64,000 nucleotides of DNA from Paraburkholderia metrosideri (GTDB lineage Bacteria; Pseudomonadota; Gammaproteobacteria; Burkholderiales; Burkholderiaceae). Under the pieces are notes generated by a model. It saw only the letters and a list, made by a program, of their open reading frames with translations, had not been told where the DNA came from and made no database searches. The stretch lies in NCBI RefSeq assembly GCF_904848625.1, contig NZ_CAJHCP010000007.1:248001-312000 (forward strand), read 5' to 3'. Every line of letters begins with the position of its first letter. The first letter of the stretch is position 1. A program made the translations under genes and the position numbers. Below, one piece after another: positions 25,966-35,100 of the stretch.

Positions 25966-28900
25966 TCAGCCGATCGTCATCAAATTCGCATTACCGCCGG
26001 CTGCTGCCGTATTCACGCTGACCGAGCGTTCCGTCAGCAGACGCTCGAGTGCGTAGTCTTCATCGCCGCTTTCCAGCGCGCGTGCCGCCACGCCCTGCAC
26101 CGAGACGATCGGTCCCGAACGCTTCGCGACTTCCTTCACCAGCGCGAGCAGTTCGTCGCTATCGCCTTCGAACAGCACCGCGTCGAATGGCGTGTCAGCG
26201 CTCTTCTTCACGCTCGCATGCGACTTCAGCGACGCGGGCAACTGCGCCACCAATTGTTCACCGGCTGCGCCTTCGAACAGCGCACGATTTCCCGTAGCCA
26301 ACGCGGCGGCGAACTGCACACGCGCGCCGCTAGCCGTCGACGCAATGCACAGCACCGTGCCGCGTGCGCCCAGCGTGTACGTGTTGCGCTCGCCGGTCGG
26401 CCCCGACAACACCGCCGTCGCGCCCGCCGGCACATGCGACAGATAACCGTCGCAACGCGCAGCCAGCTCGGGCTGACGCTCGGAGATCAACCAGTCGCGC
26501 AGCGCGGTCAGCGCGGCGGTCGGATTGTCGCCGTTTTCGGCAGAACGCGGGGGTTCTGCGACCAGCGTCTCGGCCAGCGATTTCGGCAAACCGGCCGGAC
26601 GCGTGGCCAGCAGACGCTGCAGATACAACGCGCCACCCGCTTTCGGCCCCGTGCCCGACAGGCCTTCGCCGCCGAACGGCTGCACACCCACCACTGCGCC
26701 GATCACGTTGCGGTTCACATAAATGTTGCCGACGTGCGCACGGCTGATCACGTGAGCGATCGTTTCGTCGATTCGCGTGTGAATGCCGAGCGTCAGCCCG
26801 TAACCGGTCGAGCGAATCTGTTCGAGCAGCTTGTCGAGCTGGCTACGGCGATAACGCACCACGTGCAGCACCGGGCCAAACACCTCACGCTTCAGTTCGT
26901 CGATGCTGTCGAGTTCGATCAGCGTCGGCGGAACGAAGGTGCCTTGTGCGCAACCTTCCGGCATCGGCAGTTGCTCGACCTTGCGGCCCTTGTCGCGCAT
27001 CGCCGCGACGTGCGCGTCGATGCCACGTTTGGCGTCGAGGTCGATCACCGGGCCAACGTCGATCGACAGACGATCCGGATTGCCCACCGCCAGTTCGCGC
27101 ATCGCGCCGGTCAGCATTTCGAGCGTGCGGTCCGCGACGTCGTCCTGTAGACAAAGAACGCGCAGCGCGGAACACCGTTGACCGGCGGAGTCGAACGACG
27201 ATTGCAGCACGTCCGCGACCACCTGTTCGGCCAGCGCCGACGAATCGACGATCATCGCGTTCTGGCCGCCCGTTTCGGCGATCAGCGGAATCGGCTTGCC
27301 GTCCGGGTCGAGCCGGTTCGACAGCGTCTTGTTGATCAGGCGCGCGACTTCGGTTGAGCCGGTGAACATCACCGCACGGGTGCGCGGATCGGCGACCAAT
27401 GCAGCGCCGACCGTTTCGCCATTGCCCGGCAGCAGTTGCACGGCGCCCGCCGGCACGCCGGCTTCGCGCAGAATGCGCACAGCTTGCGCGGCGATCAGCG
27501 GGGTCTGTTCAGCGGGCTTCGCGAGCACGGTGTTGCCGGCTGCAAGCGCGGCGGCCACCTGGCCCATGAAAATTGCCAGTGGGAAATTCCACGGGCTGAT
27601 ACACACCACCGGACCGAGCGGGCGATGGGTGTCGTTCGAAAACTCTGCGCGGATCTGCGTCGAGTAATAGCGCAGGAAGTCGATTGCTTCACGGATTTCC
27701 GCGACCGCGTTCGCCAGCGATTTACCGGCCTCACGCACCACCAGACCCATCAGCGTGTGCATCTGCGCTTCGAGCAGGTCGGCGGCACGGGCGAGGCAAT
27801 CAGCGCGCGCGTCGACCGGTGTCGCTTGCCAGATCGGCGCGGCGGCCACCGCATGCGCGAGCGCGGCGCTCACGTGTTCCGGCGTCGCTTCGACCACCGT
27901 GCCGACGAGGTCGCGATGATCGGCAGGATTGCGTACATCGCGCGCGGTGCCGACGGCGATCTCGTTGTCCTCAAGCATTGGCGCGGCACGCCACGGATGA
28001 TGCGCGCTAGCCAGCAACGCCGACGACAGCGACGCGAGCCGATGCTCGTTCGACAGATCCAGCCCCATCGAATTGAGACGCTCGCCGCCAAACAGATTGC
28101 GTGGCAGCGGAATCTTCGCGTGAGGCGCGCCGAGCGGGACGATCTTCGACGCTTCGTCGACCGGATCGGCGATCAGGTCTTTGATCGCGACGCTTTCATC
28201 GGCGATGCGGTTCACGAACGACGTGTTTGCGCCGTTCTCAAGCAGACGGCGCACGAGATACGCGAGCAGCGTTTCGTGCGTGCCGACCGGCGCGTATACG
28301 CGGCACGGGCGGTTCAGCTTGTCGCGGCCGGTGACTTCTTCGTACAACGGCTCACCCATGCCGTGCAGGCACTGGAACTCGTACTGGCCAGGATAGTAGT
28401 TGTTGCCCGCAAGGTGATAGATCGCCGACAGCGTGTGCGCGTTGTGCGTGGCGAACTGTGGATAAACCGCGTCCGGCGCGCCGAGCAGCTTTTTCGCGCA
28501 GGCAACATACGACACGTCCGTATAAATCTTGCGCGTGTAGACCGGATAGCCTTCGAGGCCGTCCACTTGTGCGCGCTTGATTTCGGTATCCCAGTACGCG
28601 CCCTTCACGAGACGAACCATGATCCGGTGACGGCTGCGGCGCGCGAGATCGATGATGTACTCGATCACGAACGGGCAACGCTTCTGATACGCCTGCACGA
28701 CGAAACCGATGCCATTCCAGCCCGCCAGCTCCGGATCGAAACACAGCGCTTCGAGCAGATCGAGCGAGATTTCGAGGCGGTCGGCTTCTTCGGCGTCGAT
28801 ATTCAGGCCGATGTCGTAGCGGCGCGCGAGGATCGCGAGCGAGCGCACGCGCGGCAGCAGTTCGCTCATCGTGCGTTCCTGTTGCGAGCGCGAGTAGCGG

Positions 28901-29895
28901 GCGTGCAGCGCGGAGAGCTTGATCGAAATGCCGGGGCCTTCGTAGATACCACGGCCGCCGGCGGCCTTGCCGATCGCGTGAATCGCCTGTTCGTACGACG
29001 CGTAGTAGCGCAGCGCGTCGGCTTCGGTGGTCGCCGCTTCGCCGAGCATGTCGTACGAGTAGCGGAAACCACGCGCTTCGTATTTGCGGCTGTTGGCCAG
29101 CGCCTCGGAAATGTTTTCGCCGGTGACGAACTGCTCGCCCATCAGGCGCATCGCCATGTCCACGCCCTTGCGGATCAGCGGTTCGCCGCCCTTGCCGATC
29201 AGCCGCGTGAGCGCCGACGACAGGCTCGTCTCGCTATTGGTCGTGATCAACTTGCCGGTGATCATCAAGCCCCAGGTCGCGGCGTTGACGAACATCGACG
29301 GCGCCTGGCCCATGTGCGATTTCCAGTCGCCCTTGCTGATCTTGTCGCGGATCAGCGCGTCGCGGGTGGCGCGATCGGGAATGCGCAGCAGCGCTTCGGC
29401 GAGGCACATCAGCGCGACGCCTTCCTGACTCGACAGCGAGAATTCGTGGATCAACCCCTCGACGCCGCCGCCCTTGCTCTTCGAGCGCAGCGTTTCGACC
29501 AGCTTGCCGGCCATCGCCTGAACGTCGCCAGCAAGGTTCGCGGGCAAACGCGCCTGGCCGAGCAGGAACGGCAGGCACTCGGGCTCGGGGCGGCGGTAAG
29601 CCGCCGTAATCGCCGCGCGCAGCACCGACTGCGGTTGCACGTTCTGTGCGAAATCGAGGAACGGGTGCGACGCCCCGTCTTCTTCGTTTTCGACCGCGGC
29701 GCCGTCGGCCAGATCGGCCGAACCCGTCGCCCCCGACAGTTCAGGCGGCAATTGCCCATGCTCGATTTTTTCGAGGTAGGCAAAGATCGCCTGCTTGATC
29801 AGCCAGTGCGGGGTGCGTTCGAGACGGGTGGCGGCATCTTTGAGCCGCGTGCGCAGGAGGTCGTCGACCTTGACGCCAAGGGTGGTGCTAGCCAT
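25966..29895 (-). CDS. putA: Trifunctional PutA: transcriptional repressor, proline dehydrogenase, P5C dehydrogenase
   Basis: A 1309-residue PutA. Residues 1-47 form a ribbon-helix-helix DNA-binding domain (TLGVKVDDLLRTRLKDAATR). The FAD proline dehydrogenase barrel follows (for example GARGFRYSYDMLGEAA-like and KGAYWDTEIKRAQ). The NAD-dependent P5C dehydrogenase has PWNFPLAIFMGQ, ETGGQNAMIVD and the catalytic Cys908 in SAGQRCSALR. The family start MASTTLGVK at 29895 is used instead of the earlier frame start. It oxidises proline to glutamate and probably represses itself through the operator at 29973-30003. Confidence 0.96.
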   Translation of the reverse strand: MASTTLGVKVDDLLRTRLKDAATRLERTPHWLIKQAIFAYLEKIEHGQLPPELSGATGSADLADGAAVENEEDGASHPFLDFAQNVQPQSVLRAAITAAYRRPEPECLPFLLGQARLPANLAGDVQAMAGKLVETLRSKSKGGGVEGLIHEFSLSSQEGVALMCLAEALLRIPDRATRDALIRDKISKGDWKSHMGQAPSMFVNAATWGLMITGKLITTNSETSLSSALTRLIGKGGEPLIRKGVDMAMRLMGEQFVTGENISEALANSRKYEARGFRYSYDMLGEAATTEADALRYYASYEQAIHAIGKAAGGRGIYEGPGISIKLSALHARYSRSQQERTMSELLPRVRSLAILARRYDIGLNIDAEEADRLEISLDLLEALCFDPELAGWNGIGFVVQAYQKRCPFVIEYIIDLARRSRHRIMVRLVKGAYWDTEIKRAQVDGLEGYPVYTRKIYTDVSYVACAKKLLGAPDAVYPQFATHNAHTLSAIYHLAGNNYYPGQYEFQCLHGMGEPLYEEVTGRDKLNRPCRVYAPVGTHETLLAYLVRRLLENGANTSFVNRIADESVAIKDLIADPVDEASKIVPLGAPHAKIPLPRNLFGGERLNSMGLDLSNEHRLASLSSALLASAHHPWRAAPMLEDNEIAVGTARDVRNPADHRDLVGTVVEATPEHVSAALAHAVAAAPIWQATPVDARADCLARAADLLEAQMHTLMGLVVREAGKSLANAVAEIREAIDFLRYYSTQIRAEFSNDTHRPLGPVVCISPWNFPLAIFMGQVAAALAAGNTVLAKPAEQTPLIAAQAVRILREAGVPAGAVQLLPGNGETVGAALVADPRTRAVMFTGSTEVARLINKTLSNRLDPDGKPIPLIAETGGQNAMIVDSSALAEQVVADVLQSSFDSAGQRCSALRVLCLQDDVADRTLEMLTGAMRELAVGNPDRLSIDVGPVIDLDAKRGIDAHVAAMRDKGRKVEQLPMPEGCAQGTFVPPTLIELDSIDELKREVFGPVLHVVRYRRSQLDKLLEQIRSTGYGLTLGIHTRIDETIAHVISRAHVGNIYVNRNVIGAVVGVQPFGGEGLSGTGPKAGGALYLQRLLATRPAGLPKSLAETLVAEPPRSAENGDNPTAALTALRDWLISERQPELAARCDGYLSHVPAGATAVLSGPTGERNTYTLGARGTVLCIASTASGARVQFAAALATGNRALFEGAAGEQLVAQLPASLKSHASVKKSADTPFDAVLFEGDSDELLALVKEVAKRSGPIVSVQGVAARALESGDEDYALERLLTERSVSVNTAAAGGNANLMTIG

Positions 29896-30205
29896 GTTTC
29901 CTTCTTCGGAGACCAGACGAATGCCTGGCGAAAGACTAAAAGTTGGGCGAATCGTACGCTTCTCAATAAAAAGGTGCAACCGCCAAAAACGCGTGGTTGC
30001 ACCCTGCTAGAAGCCTTACCCAACAAGGCTTTTCAGCCGATGGCGCCAGACATGGGGACGCCCTGTGGGATCAGTGTTTTCCCTGGGCCGATTCTTTTTG
30101 CATTTCACCCTTATCAAACCGTCGGACGCGCCGTTATAGAGCCATAGCGGTAAGCGGCCTCACGGCACGCAAAAAAACGATACGGGGTTTTTGAGGACGA
30201 TTGAA
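29896..30205. other. putA upstream region
   Basis: Besides the PutA operator, this gap has a second short inverted repeat, AAGCCTT and AAGGCTT (30011-30031), followed by a short T-run on the plus strand. No gene is seen. Promoters of putA (minus) and of the small membrane protein gene (plus) should both lie here. Confidence 0.4.
29973..30003. promoter_or_regulatory. Putative PutA operator (inverted repeat)
   Basis: Perfect 9-bp arms GGTGCAACC (29973-29981) and GGTTGCACC (29995-30003), 13 bp apart, lie about 78 bp upstream of the putA start. Each arm holds the hexamer GTTGCA or its complement, the sequence bound by the ribbon-helix-helix domain of enterobacterial PutA. It could also form a hairpin. 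Confidence 0.65.
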
Positions 30206-30376
30206 ATGGAAAAGTGGCTGGTGGTAGCGGGCATCTGGGCGATGTGCGCGGCTTGCGCCGTGCTGTTCATTCGCGGCGCAACGGGTCGGTCTGACCGGCG
30301 CGCAATCGCCGATGGACACGCGCGCGCGGCGTCCCGTGCATCGGCGGGCGATAGGCGGGCGGCGTTGAACGATTGA
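30206..30376 (+). CDS. Small single-span membrane protein, hypothetical
   Basis: A 56-residue protein starting MEKWLVVAGIWAMCAACAVL, with one hydrophobic span (about residues 4-22) and a positively charged Arg-rich tail (RSDRRAIADGHARAASRAS). The ribosome binding site GAGGACG precedes the ATG. It lies divergent from putA. No family is recognised; the membrane span, the ribosome binding site and the good start context are the only support. Confidence 0.5.
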   Translation: MEKWLVVAGIWAMCAACAVLFIRGATGRSDRRAIADGHARAASRASAGDRRAALND

Positions 30377-30530
30377 TTGATTCAGCGTGCGAGGCGCTCG
30401 CTAGCAGGTTGTGTGCGAGCCTGATCGCTGATTGACCTGGCGACGCCAACGCGAGTTCTTCGTCGAAGACGTTTACCGATAAGACCGTGCGCGATCCGAT
30501 TCCACCTCGGCCGCGCATCGGACCGGCGCG

Positions 30531-30791
30531 TCAATGCGAAACAGCAGCGAAGCCGGGCGGCGAGAACTGCGCGCATGAATCGTCGGGAGAGACGAGCTGG
30601 TCATGCAGACGACACAGGCGGCTCTCCGCGACGCTCGCGCCGAATCCAGAACTGAACACCGTGAGGCCCGGAATGCTTTGCTCCAGTGAATGCCGATCGT
30701 CGGCGCGATACCGGCAGCTTGCGCAACGCGGCGCGCACGCTTCGTCGCGTGCGTCCGCGGTGCTGGCCACCCGGACGGCAAGATCCGTCAC
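30531..30791 (-). CDS. Small Cys-rich protein coupled to YeiH-family exporter
   Basis: An 86-residue protein with a GTG start at 30791 that overlaps the TGA of the upstream exporter gene as GTGA, a strong sign of translational coupling. The body contains CAPRCASCRYR, then SLEQSIPGLTVFSSGFGASV and SRLCRLHDQLVSPDDSCAQF, giving five cysteines spaced like a small zinc or redox motif. No membrane span or signal is visible. Its function is not recognised; the tight link with the exporter suggests an accessory role in sulphur-compound handling (inference). Confidence 0.65.
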   Translation of the reverse strand: MTDLAVRVASTADARDEACAPRCASCRYRADDRHSLEQSIPGLTVFSSGFGASVAESRLCRLHDQLVSPDDSCAQFSPPGFAAVSH

Positions 30792-32209
30792 GAGCCCTGC
30801 CCCAAGCTATTCCAGTACGGTGCGAACACGTGCGCGGACAGCGCGTAGCCGATGGCGATATTGACCACCACCCCCGCCGTGAAGGCGAGGAATGGCTTCA
30901 GACCGGTCGCCGTGAGCGAGCGCAGCCGGGTGGTCAAACCGATGCTCAGGAAGCAGAAAGTGAACGCCCACGTACGCAGCGCGGTAATCGGCGCAACGAA
31001 TTCGGGCGTGACGATCTTGCGGTAATCGGCCAGCGAATAGTGACTCGCGATCCACGTCACCAGCGCGGACGCAATCACGAACCCGATGACGAACTTCGGA
31101 AAGCGCGCCCAGATTTCACCCGCGTTCGGCTTTGCTTTCACACCGCTATCCTGCGATTCCCAGCGCGTCGTCGCGACAATGGCCAGCACGAAGGCCCAGA
31201 TGCCGATCCAGATATCGCGGCCGACCACCTTCATCAGCGTGAAGGCCTGCAGCGACGCTTCCGGAGCGCCGGCGATTGCACTGCCCGCATGTTTCGCGAA
31301 ATCGCCGTAGGCTTGCGCGGCGGCAATGCCGGCGGCGTCGGCGAACTCGGAGGTGCCGATCCATGCGCCCGCCACTGCGGTTGACAGTCCCAGTGAACGC
31401 GACGCGAACGGCAACACGAAGATCATCACGATCGCCCACAGCACGACCAGCGTGATCGCCACCGAAGCCTGTTCACGTTTGGCGCGCACCGCACCCGCAA
31501 TCGCAATCGCCGCCGAGACACCGCAGACTGCCCCGCCGACGCCGAGCACGGCGGCAAAACGTCGATCGAGCCCGAACGCTTTGGCGGTAAAGAAAATCAC
31601 GAAGAAGGTCACGAGCGACACGATACTCGCTTGCACGACCGCCACCGGACCCGCCCACACGAGCAGCGTGAACGGCAGCGTTGCGCCAAGCAGCACAATG
31701 CCGACCTTGATATAAAACTCGACACGCAAGCCCGCCGAAAACCATTCGGGCAGCGTGAACACATTCGACACCAGCAAGCCAAGCGCGAGCGCGACCAGCG
31801 GCGGCTCCAGGTTGTACTTCGATGCATTGACCCACGCGCCGACCGTGAAAATCAGCGCCGACGCAATGAACAGAACCAGGAACGACGCGAGGAAAGCGCC
31901 GACCCGCTGTTTCAGCGCCGCGAGGCTCACGCCGAACAACAGCGCGAACACGACGAATAGTGCGACGTAATTCGGCAGATGCTTGCCGAGGTCCTGAGCA
32001 GCCTGGCCAACGCTTGTCCATTTAGCCGGCGCGACCGCGAGCCACTTGATACTGCTGCCCGACGCGAACAGCGCCCATGCGATCACGATCACCAGCAGGC
32101 CGACCCACACGGCCCACCAGTCTTCAGTCGAGAAAAGTCCGCCGCCCTGCGCGGTCTGCCGGTTGGTGGGCGCAGCGCCCGTCGGCAGAGTTTGATTGGT
32201 ATCGCTCAT
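30788..32209 (-). CDS. YeiH/UPF0324-family putative sulphate exporter
   Basis: A 473-residue polytopic inner-membrane protein with roughly ten to twelve hydrophobic segments. The family signatures VGIVLLGATLPFTLLV, VGGAVCGVSAAIAIAGAV and FCFLSIGLTTRLRSL are present. UPF0324 members are annotated as putative sulphate exporters and are generally shorter (about 350 residues). This protein has an extra N-terminal hydrophilic stretch (to about residue 28) and more membrane segments. It overlaps the small Cys-rich gene. Regulation is not evident. Confidence 0.85.
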   Translation of the reverse strand: MSDTNQTLPTGAAPTNRQTAQGGGLFSTEDWWAVWVGLLVIVIAWALFASGSSIKWLAVAPAKWTSVGQAAQDLGKHLPNYVALFVVFALLFGVSLAALKQRVGAFLASFLVLFIASALIFTVGAWVNASKYNLEPPLVALALGLLVSNVFTLPEWFSAGLRVEFYIKVGIVLLGATLPFTLLVWAGPVAVVQASIVSLVTFFVIFFTAKAFGLDRRFAAVLGVGGAVCGVSAAIAIAGAVRAKREQASVAITLVVLWAIVMIFVLPFASRSLGLSTAVAGAWIGTSEFADAAGIAAAQAYGDFAKHAGSAIAGAPEASLQAFTLMKVVGRDIWIGIWAFVLAIVATTRWESQDSGVKAKPNAGEIWARFPKFVIGFVIASALVTWIASHYSLADYRKIVTPEFVAPITALRTWAFTFCFLSIGLTTRLRSLTATGLKPFLAFTAGVVVNIAIGYALSAHVFAPYWNSLGQGS

Positions 32210-32378
32210 CGCAATGCCCCGAGGAAGTTAAGTGCATCGGCGCGGGATTGTTGGAGTTTTGCCTGAAATATGCGCCGATCCGGCGAAATATAGGCGAGCG
32301 GCGCGTTAAAGCGAAACGACCATTCGCTCTATGAATATGACTGGAAGGAGTAAGGCCGCTGAAGGCTGACGGTTGGCG

Positions 32379-34628
32379 TCAGATGTCGAGTGGATCGACT
32401 TCGAGGTTCCAGCGCAGCACGCCTTTCAGGCCGCGCAGCAACGGTTGCCATGCGCGTAGTGTGGCCTGCAATGCAGCCCGCGACGCGCTTTCAATCAGCA
32501 ATTGCGCGCGATGCACGTGCATCACCTTGACTATGGTCAGCGGCACGGCATCGTAGACGGTGACGCGTTCGGCGGCGGGAATGCCGGTCAATTCCGCGGC
32601 GGCTTGCTGGAGAAACGCGAGCGCGGCTTCCAGCGTGCGCCCCTCGGCGCGCAGCAACGCCTGATAGACGAACGGCGGCAGATGCGCATCGCGCCGCTCG
32701 GCCAAAGTCGAACCGGCAAAGCCGACATAATCCTGGCGACCCAGCGCGTGATAAAGCGCGTGGCGCGGATAGCGCGTCTGCACCAGCACCTCGCCCGGCA
32801 AACCCGAGCGACCCGCACGACCGCTCACTTGCATTAACTGCGCGAAGAGGCGCTCGCTGGCGCGAAAGTCGTGGGAAAACAGCGCGGTGTCGGCATTCAG
32901 CACCCCGACCAGCGATACGCGCTGGAAGTCGTGCCCCTTCGCGATCATCTGTGTACCAACGAGGATGTCGATCTCGCCGGCGTGGACATCGGAAAACAGC
33001 GCCTGTGCGCTGCCTTTGCGGCGCGTGCTATCGGCATCGATACGCAGCACCCGCGCGCCGGGTACGGCGCTCGCCAGCGTTTCTTCGACCCGTTGCGTGC
33101 CGCGTCCCATTGGCTCGATATCGACGTTGCCGCACTCCGGGCACGAGCGCGGAATGCGGGCTTCCCAGCCGCAATGGTGGCAACGCAGCGCGCGCTCGGG
33201 CTTATGCAGAACGACATAGGCCGAACAGCGCGGACAACCGGCGACCCAGCCGCAGGCATCGCAGGCCAGTTGCGGCGCGTAGCCACGGCGGTTCAGGAAG
33301 ATCAGGCTTTGCTCGCCGCGCTCGACGCGCAACTTAAGCGCAGCAATCAGCGGCCCCGACAAGCCCTCCACCGATGCGCGGCCGCGTCGACGCTCTTCCT
33401 CCAGATCGATCAGCCTCACCGTGGGCAGCACGGCGTCGGCAACGGCGCGACGCGACAACGTGAGCCGCTTGTAGCGCCCCTGGTCGGCCTGCCACCAACT
33501 TTCCAGCGACGGCGTCGCCGAGCCGAGCACGACCGGCAAGCCGAGTTGCTTGGCGCGGTAAATGGCCAGATCGCGTGCCGAATAGCGCAAGCCTTCCTGC
33601 TGCTTGTAGGCCGGATCGTGTTCCTCATCGACGACGATGATCGCGAGCTTGGGTAGCGACGCCAGCACCGCGAGCCGCGTGCCGAGTACGATGCGGGCGC
33701 GGCCGGTATGCGCGGCGAACCAGTTGCGGGCACGCTCGCCTTCTGCGAGACCGCTGTGCAACGTGACGATGGCGGTGCCGTCCAGCGCGGCGAAGCGCGC
33801 ACGGAAGGCCGCTTCGAATTGCGGCGTCAGATTGATTTCGGGTACCAGCACGAGCGCCTGTGCGTCGGGCCGCTCGGCCAGAATTTCGGCGAGCGCGCGC
33901 AGATAGACTTCTGTCTTGCCGCTACCCGTCACGCCATGCAGCAGGAACGGAGCGAAGCCGTCCGCGTCGCGAATCGCTTCGACAGCGGCTGCCTGCTCGT
34001 CGGTGAGCGTGGGGAGGACCGGCGGCGCCGGCAAGTTCTGGCTCGCCGGCGAGCCGACTACGGCGGCGGCTTCGATCACGTCCAGTGCGACCCAGCCTTC
34101 GTCCTGCCACGCGGCAAGGCTCGCCAGCGCTTTAGGGTGAAGCGCGCGGGCGTCGGCGGCGAGCAGGAAGTCTGATTCGGCCAATGCCTGCGCGAGCTTC
34201 CTCAACGCACTCGCCCGCGCAGGTAATGCGTCGGGCAATGCGATCCGTCCTTGGGGCGTCAAGCTGTAGCGCTCTTCAGGCGCGAACAGGCGCGACCAGC
34301 GCGAGGCGTCGCGTAACGCCTGCGGCAAAGCAGGCAACGCCACTTCGCCAAGACCGCGCTGGTAATAGTCCGCGGCAAATGCGGTCAATTTCAACCATTC
34401 TGCCGACACCGGCGGACAGGCCGTGCACAAATCGCTCACCGATCGCAGCCGGTCAGCCGGCACGTCGCTGTGAGCGGTCACTTCGCATACGAGTCCCACC
34501 ACGTGCCGCTTGCCGAACGGCACGCTGACCAGCATGCCCGGCACGGCGAGTATGGACGTGTCGCAACGGTAGTCGAACAGGGTCGGCAACGGATGGTCCA
34601 GCGCGACACGGACAAAGACGGCGCTCAC
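32379..34628 (-). CDS. priA: Primosomal protein N' (PriA helicase)
   Basis: A 749-residue replication-restart helicase. The N-terminal DNA-binding domain starts FVRVALDHPLPTLFDYRCD. Helicase motif I is GVTGSGKTEVYLRAL and motif II VVDEEHDPAYKQQEG. The zinc-binding insert has CDACGWVAGCPRC followed by CHHCGWEARIPRSCPECG. Motif V/VI blocks GTQMIAKGHDF and QVSGRAGR complete it. PriA recognises stalled forks and reloads the replicative helicase. It is a single-gene unit transcribed towards the exporter gene. Confidence 0.97.
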   Translation of the reverse strand: MSAVFVRVALDHPLPTLFDYRCDTSILAVPGMLVSVPFGKRHVVGLVCEVTAHSDVPADRLRSVSDLCTACPPVSAEWLKLTAFAADYYQRGLGEVALPALPQALRDASRWSRLFAPEERYSLTPQGRIALPDALPARASALRKLAQALAESDFLLAADARALHPKALASLAAWQDEGWVALDVIEAAAVVGSPASQNLPAPPVLPTLTDEQAAAVEAIRDADGFAPFLLHGVTGSGKTEVYLRALAEILAERPDAQALVLVPEINLTPQFEAAFRARFAALDGTAIVTLHSGLAEGERARNWFAAHTGRARIVLGTRLAVLASLPKLAIIVVDEEHDPAYKQQEGLRYSARDLAIYRAKQLGLPVVLGSATPSLESWWQADQGRYKRLTLSRRAVADAVLPTVRLIDLEEERRRGRASVEGLSGPLIAALKLRVERGEQSLIFLNRRGYAPQLACDACGWVAGCPRCSAYVVLHKPERALRCHHCGWEARIPRSCPECGNVDIEPMGRGTQRVEETLASAVPGARVLRIDADSTRRKGSAQALFSDVHAGEIDILVGTQMIAKGHDFQRVSLVGVLNADTALFSHDFRASERLFAQLMQVSGRAGRSGLPGEVLVQTRYPRHALYHALGRQDYVGFAGSTLAERRDAHLPPFVYQALLRAEGRTLEAALAFLQQAAAELTGIPAAERVTVYDAVPLTIVKVMHVHRAQLLIESASRAALQATLRAWQPLLRGLKGVLRWNLEVDPLDI

Positions 34629-35100
34629 GCGGCGGGGCTTAAAAGAGGGATGAACGTGGCGCGAAGTCGCGGCGGCGGCGCGGATATGCGAATTGAATCG
34701 AAGATGAAGCGCGCGAAGTTAAAGTAACACTTCAATTTCGGCGCTAAGTTTTGGATTCCGCTGAACAATTGCAAACGTCCGCCAGCCTGTGGATAACTTT
34801 GTTGAGAACTTCGGTCGGAAGAGCCGGAAACCGCGCCGTAGCGGCGTTCTGTGGGGTTCCGAACATTTCGCTCCGTTGCCCGGAAACCCTTGCCAGACAA
34901 GGCTTAGATCAAATGCGCCCGCACTGTGCAAGGGTCAGGACACGACGAAAGCTTCTACCGCGCCGCAGCGTGACAAATGTGCATAAGTCAAGTCTTGACA
35001 ATCGCGAGACCCCCATCTGACGGCCCCTTCCGTACAAACTTCGCCTTAGGCCGAGAGCCCACTTCGCCGCAATGCAGCAAAAGTGGTAACGATTACGGCA
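34629..35100. other. priA-hemE intergenic region
   Basis: About 470 bp with no convincing gene; short frames here lack family resemblance. It contains one perfect DnaA-box match (TGTGGATAA, 34788-34796) and the short inverted repeat CCTTG/CAAGG near 34888. The priA promoter should be here. A single DnaA box is not evidence of an origin. Confidence 0.4.

Noticed and set aside
34788..34796. A perfect DnaA box near priA
   Set aside because: It is isolated (another single match lies inside putA near 28454); no cluster of boxes, AT-rich element or dnaA/dnaN gene is nearby, so it is not an origin.
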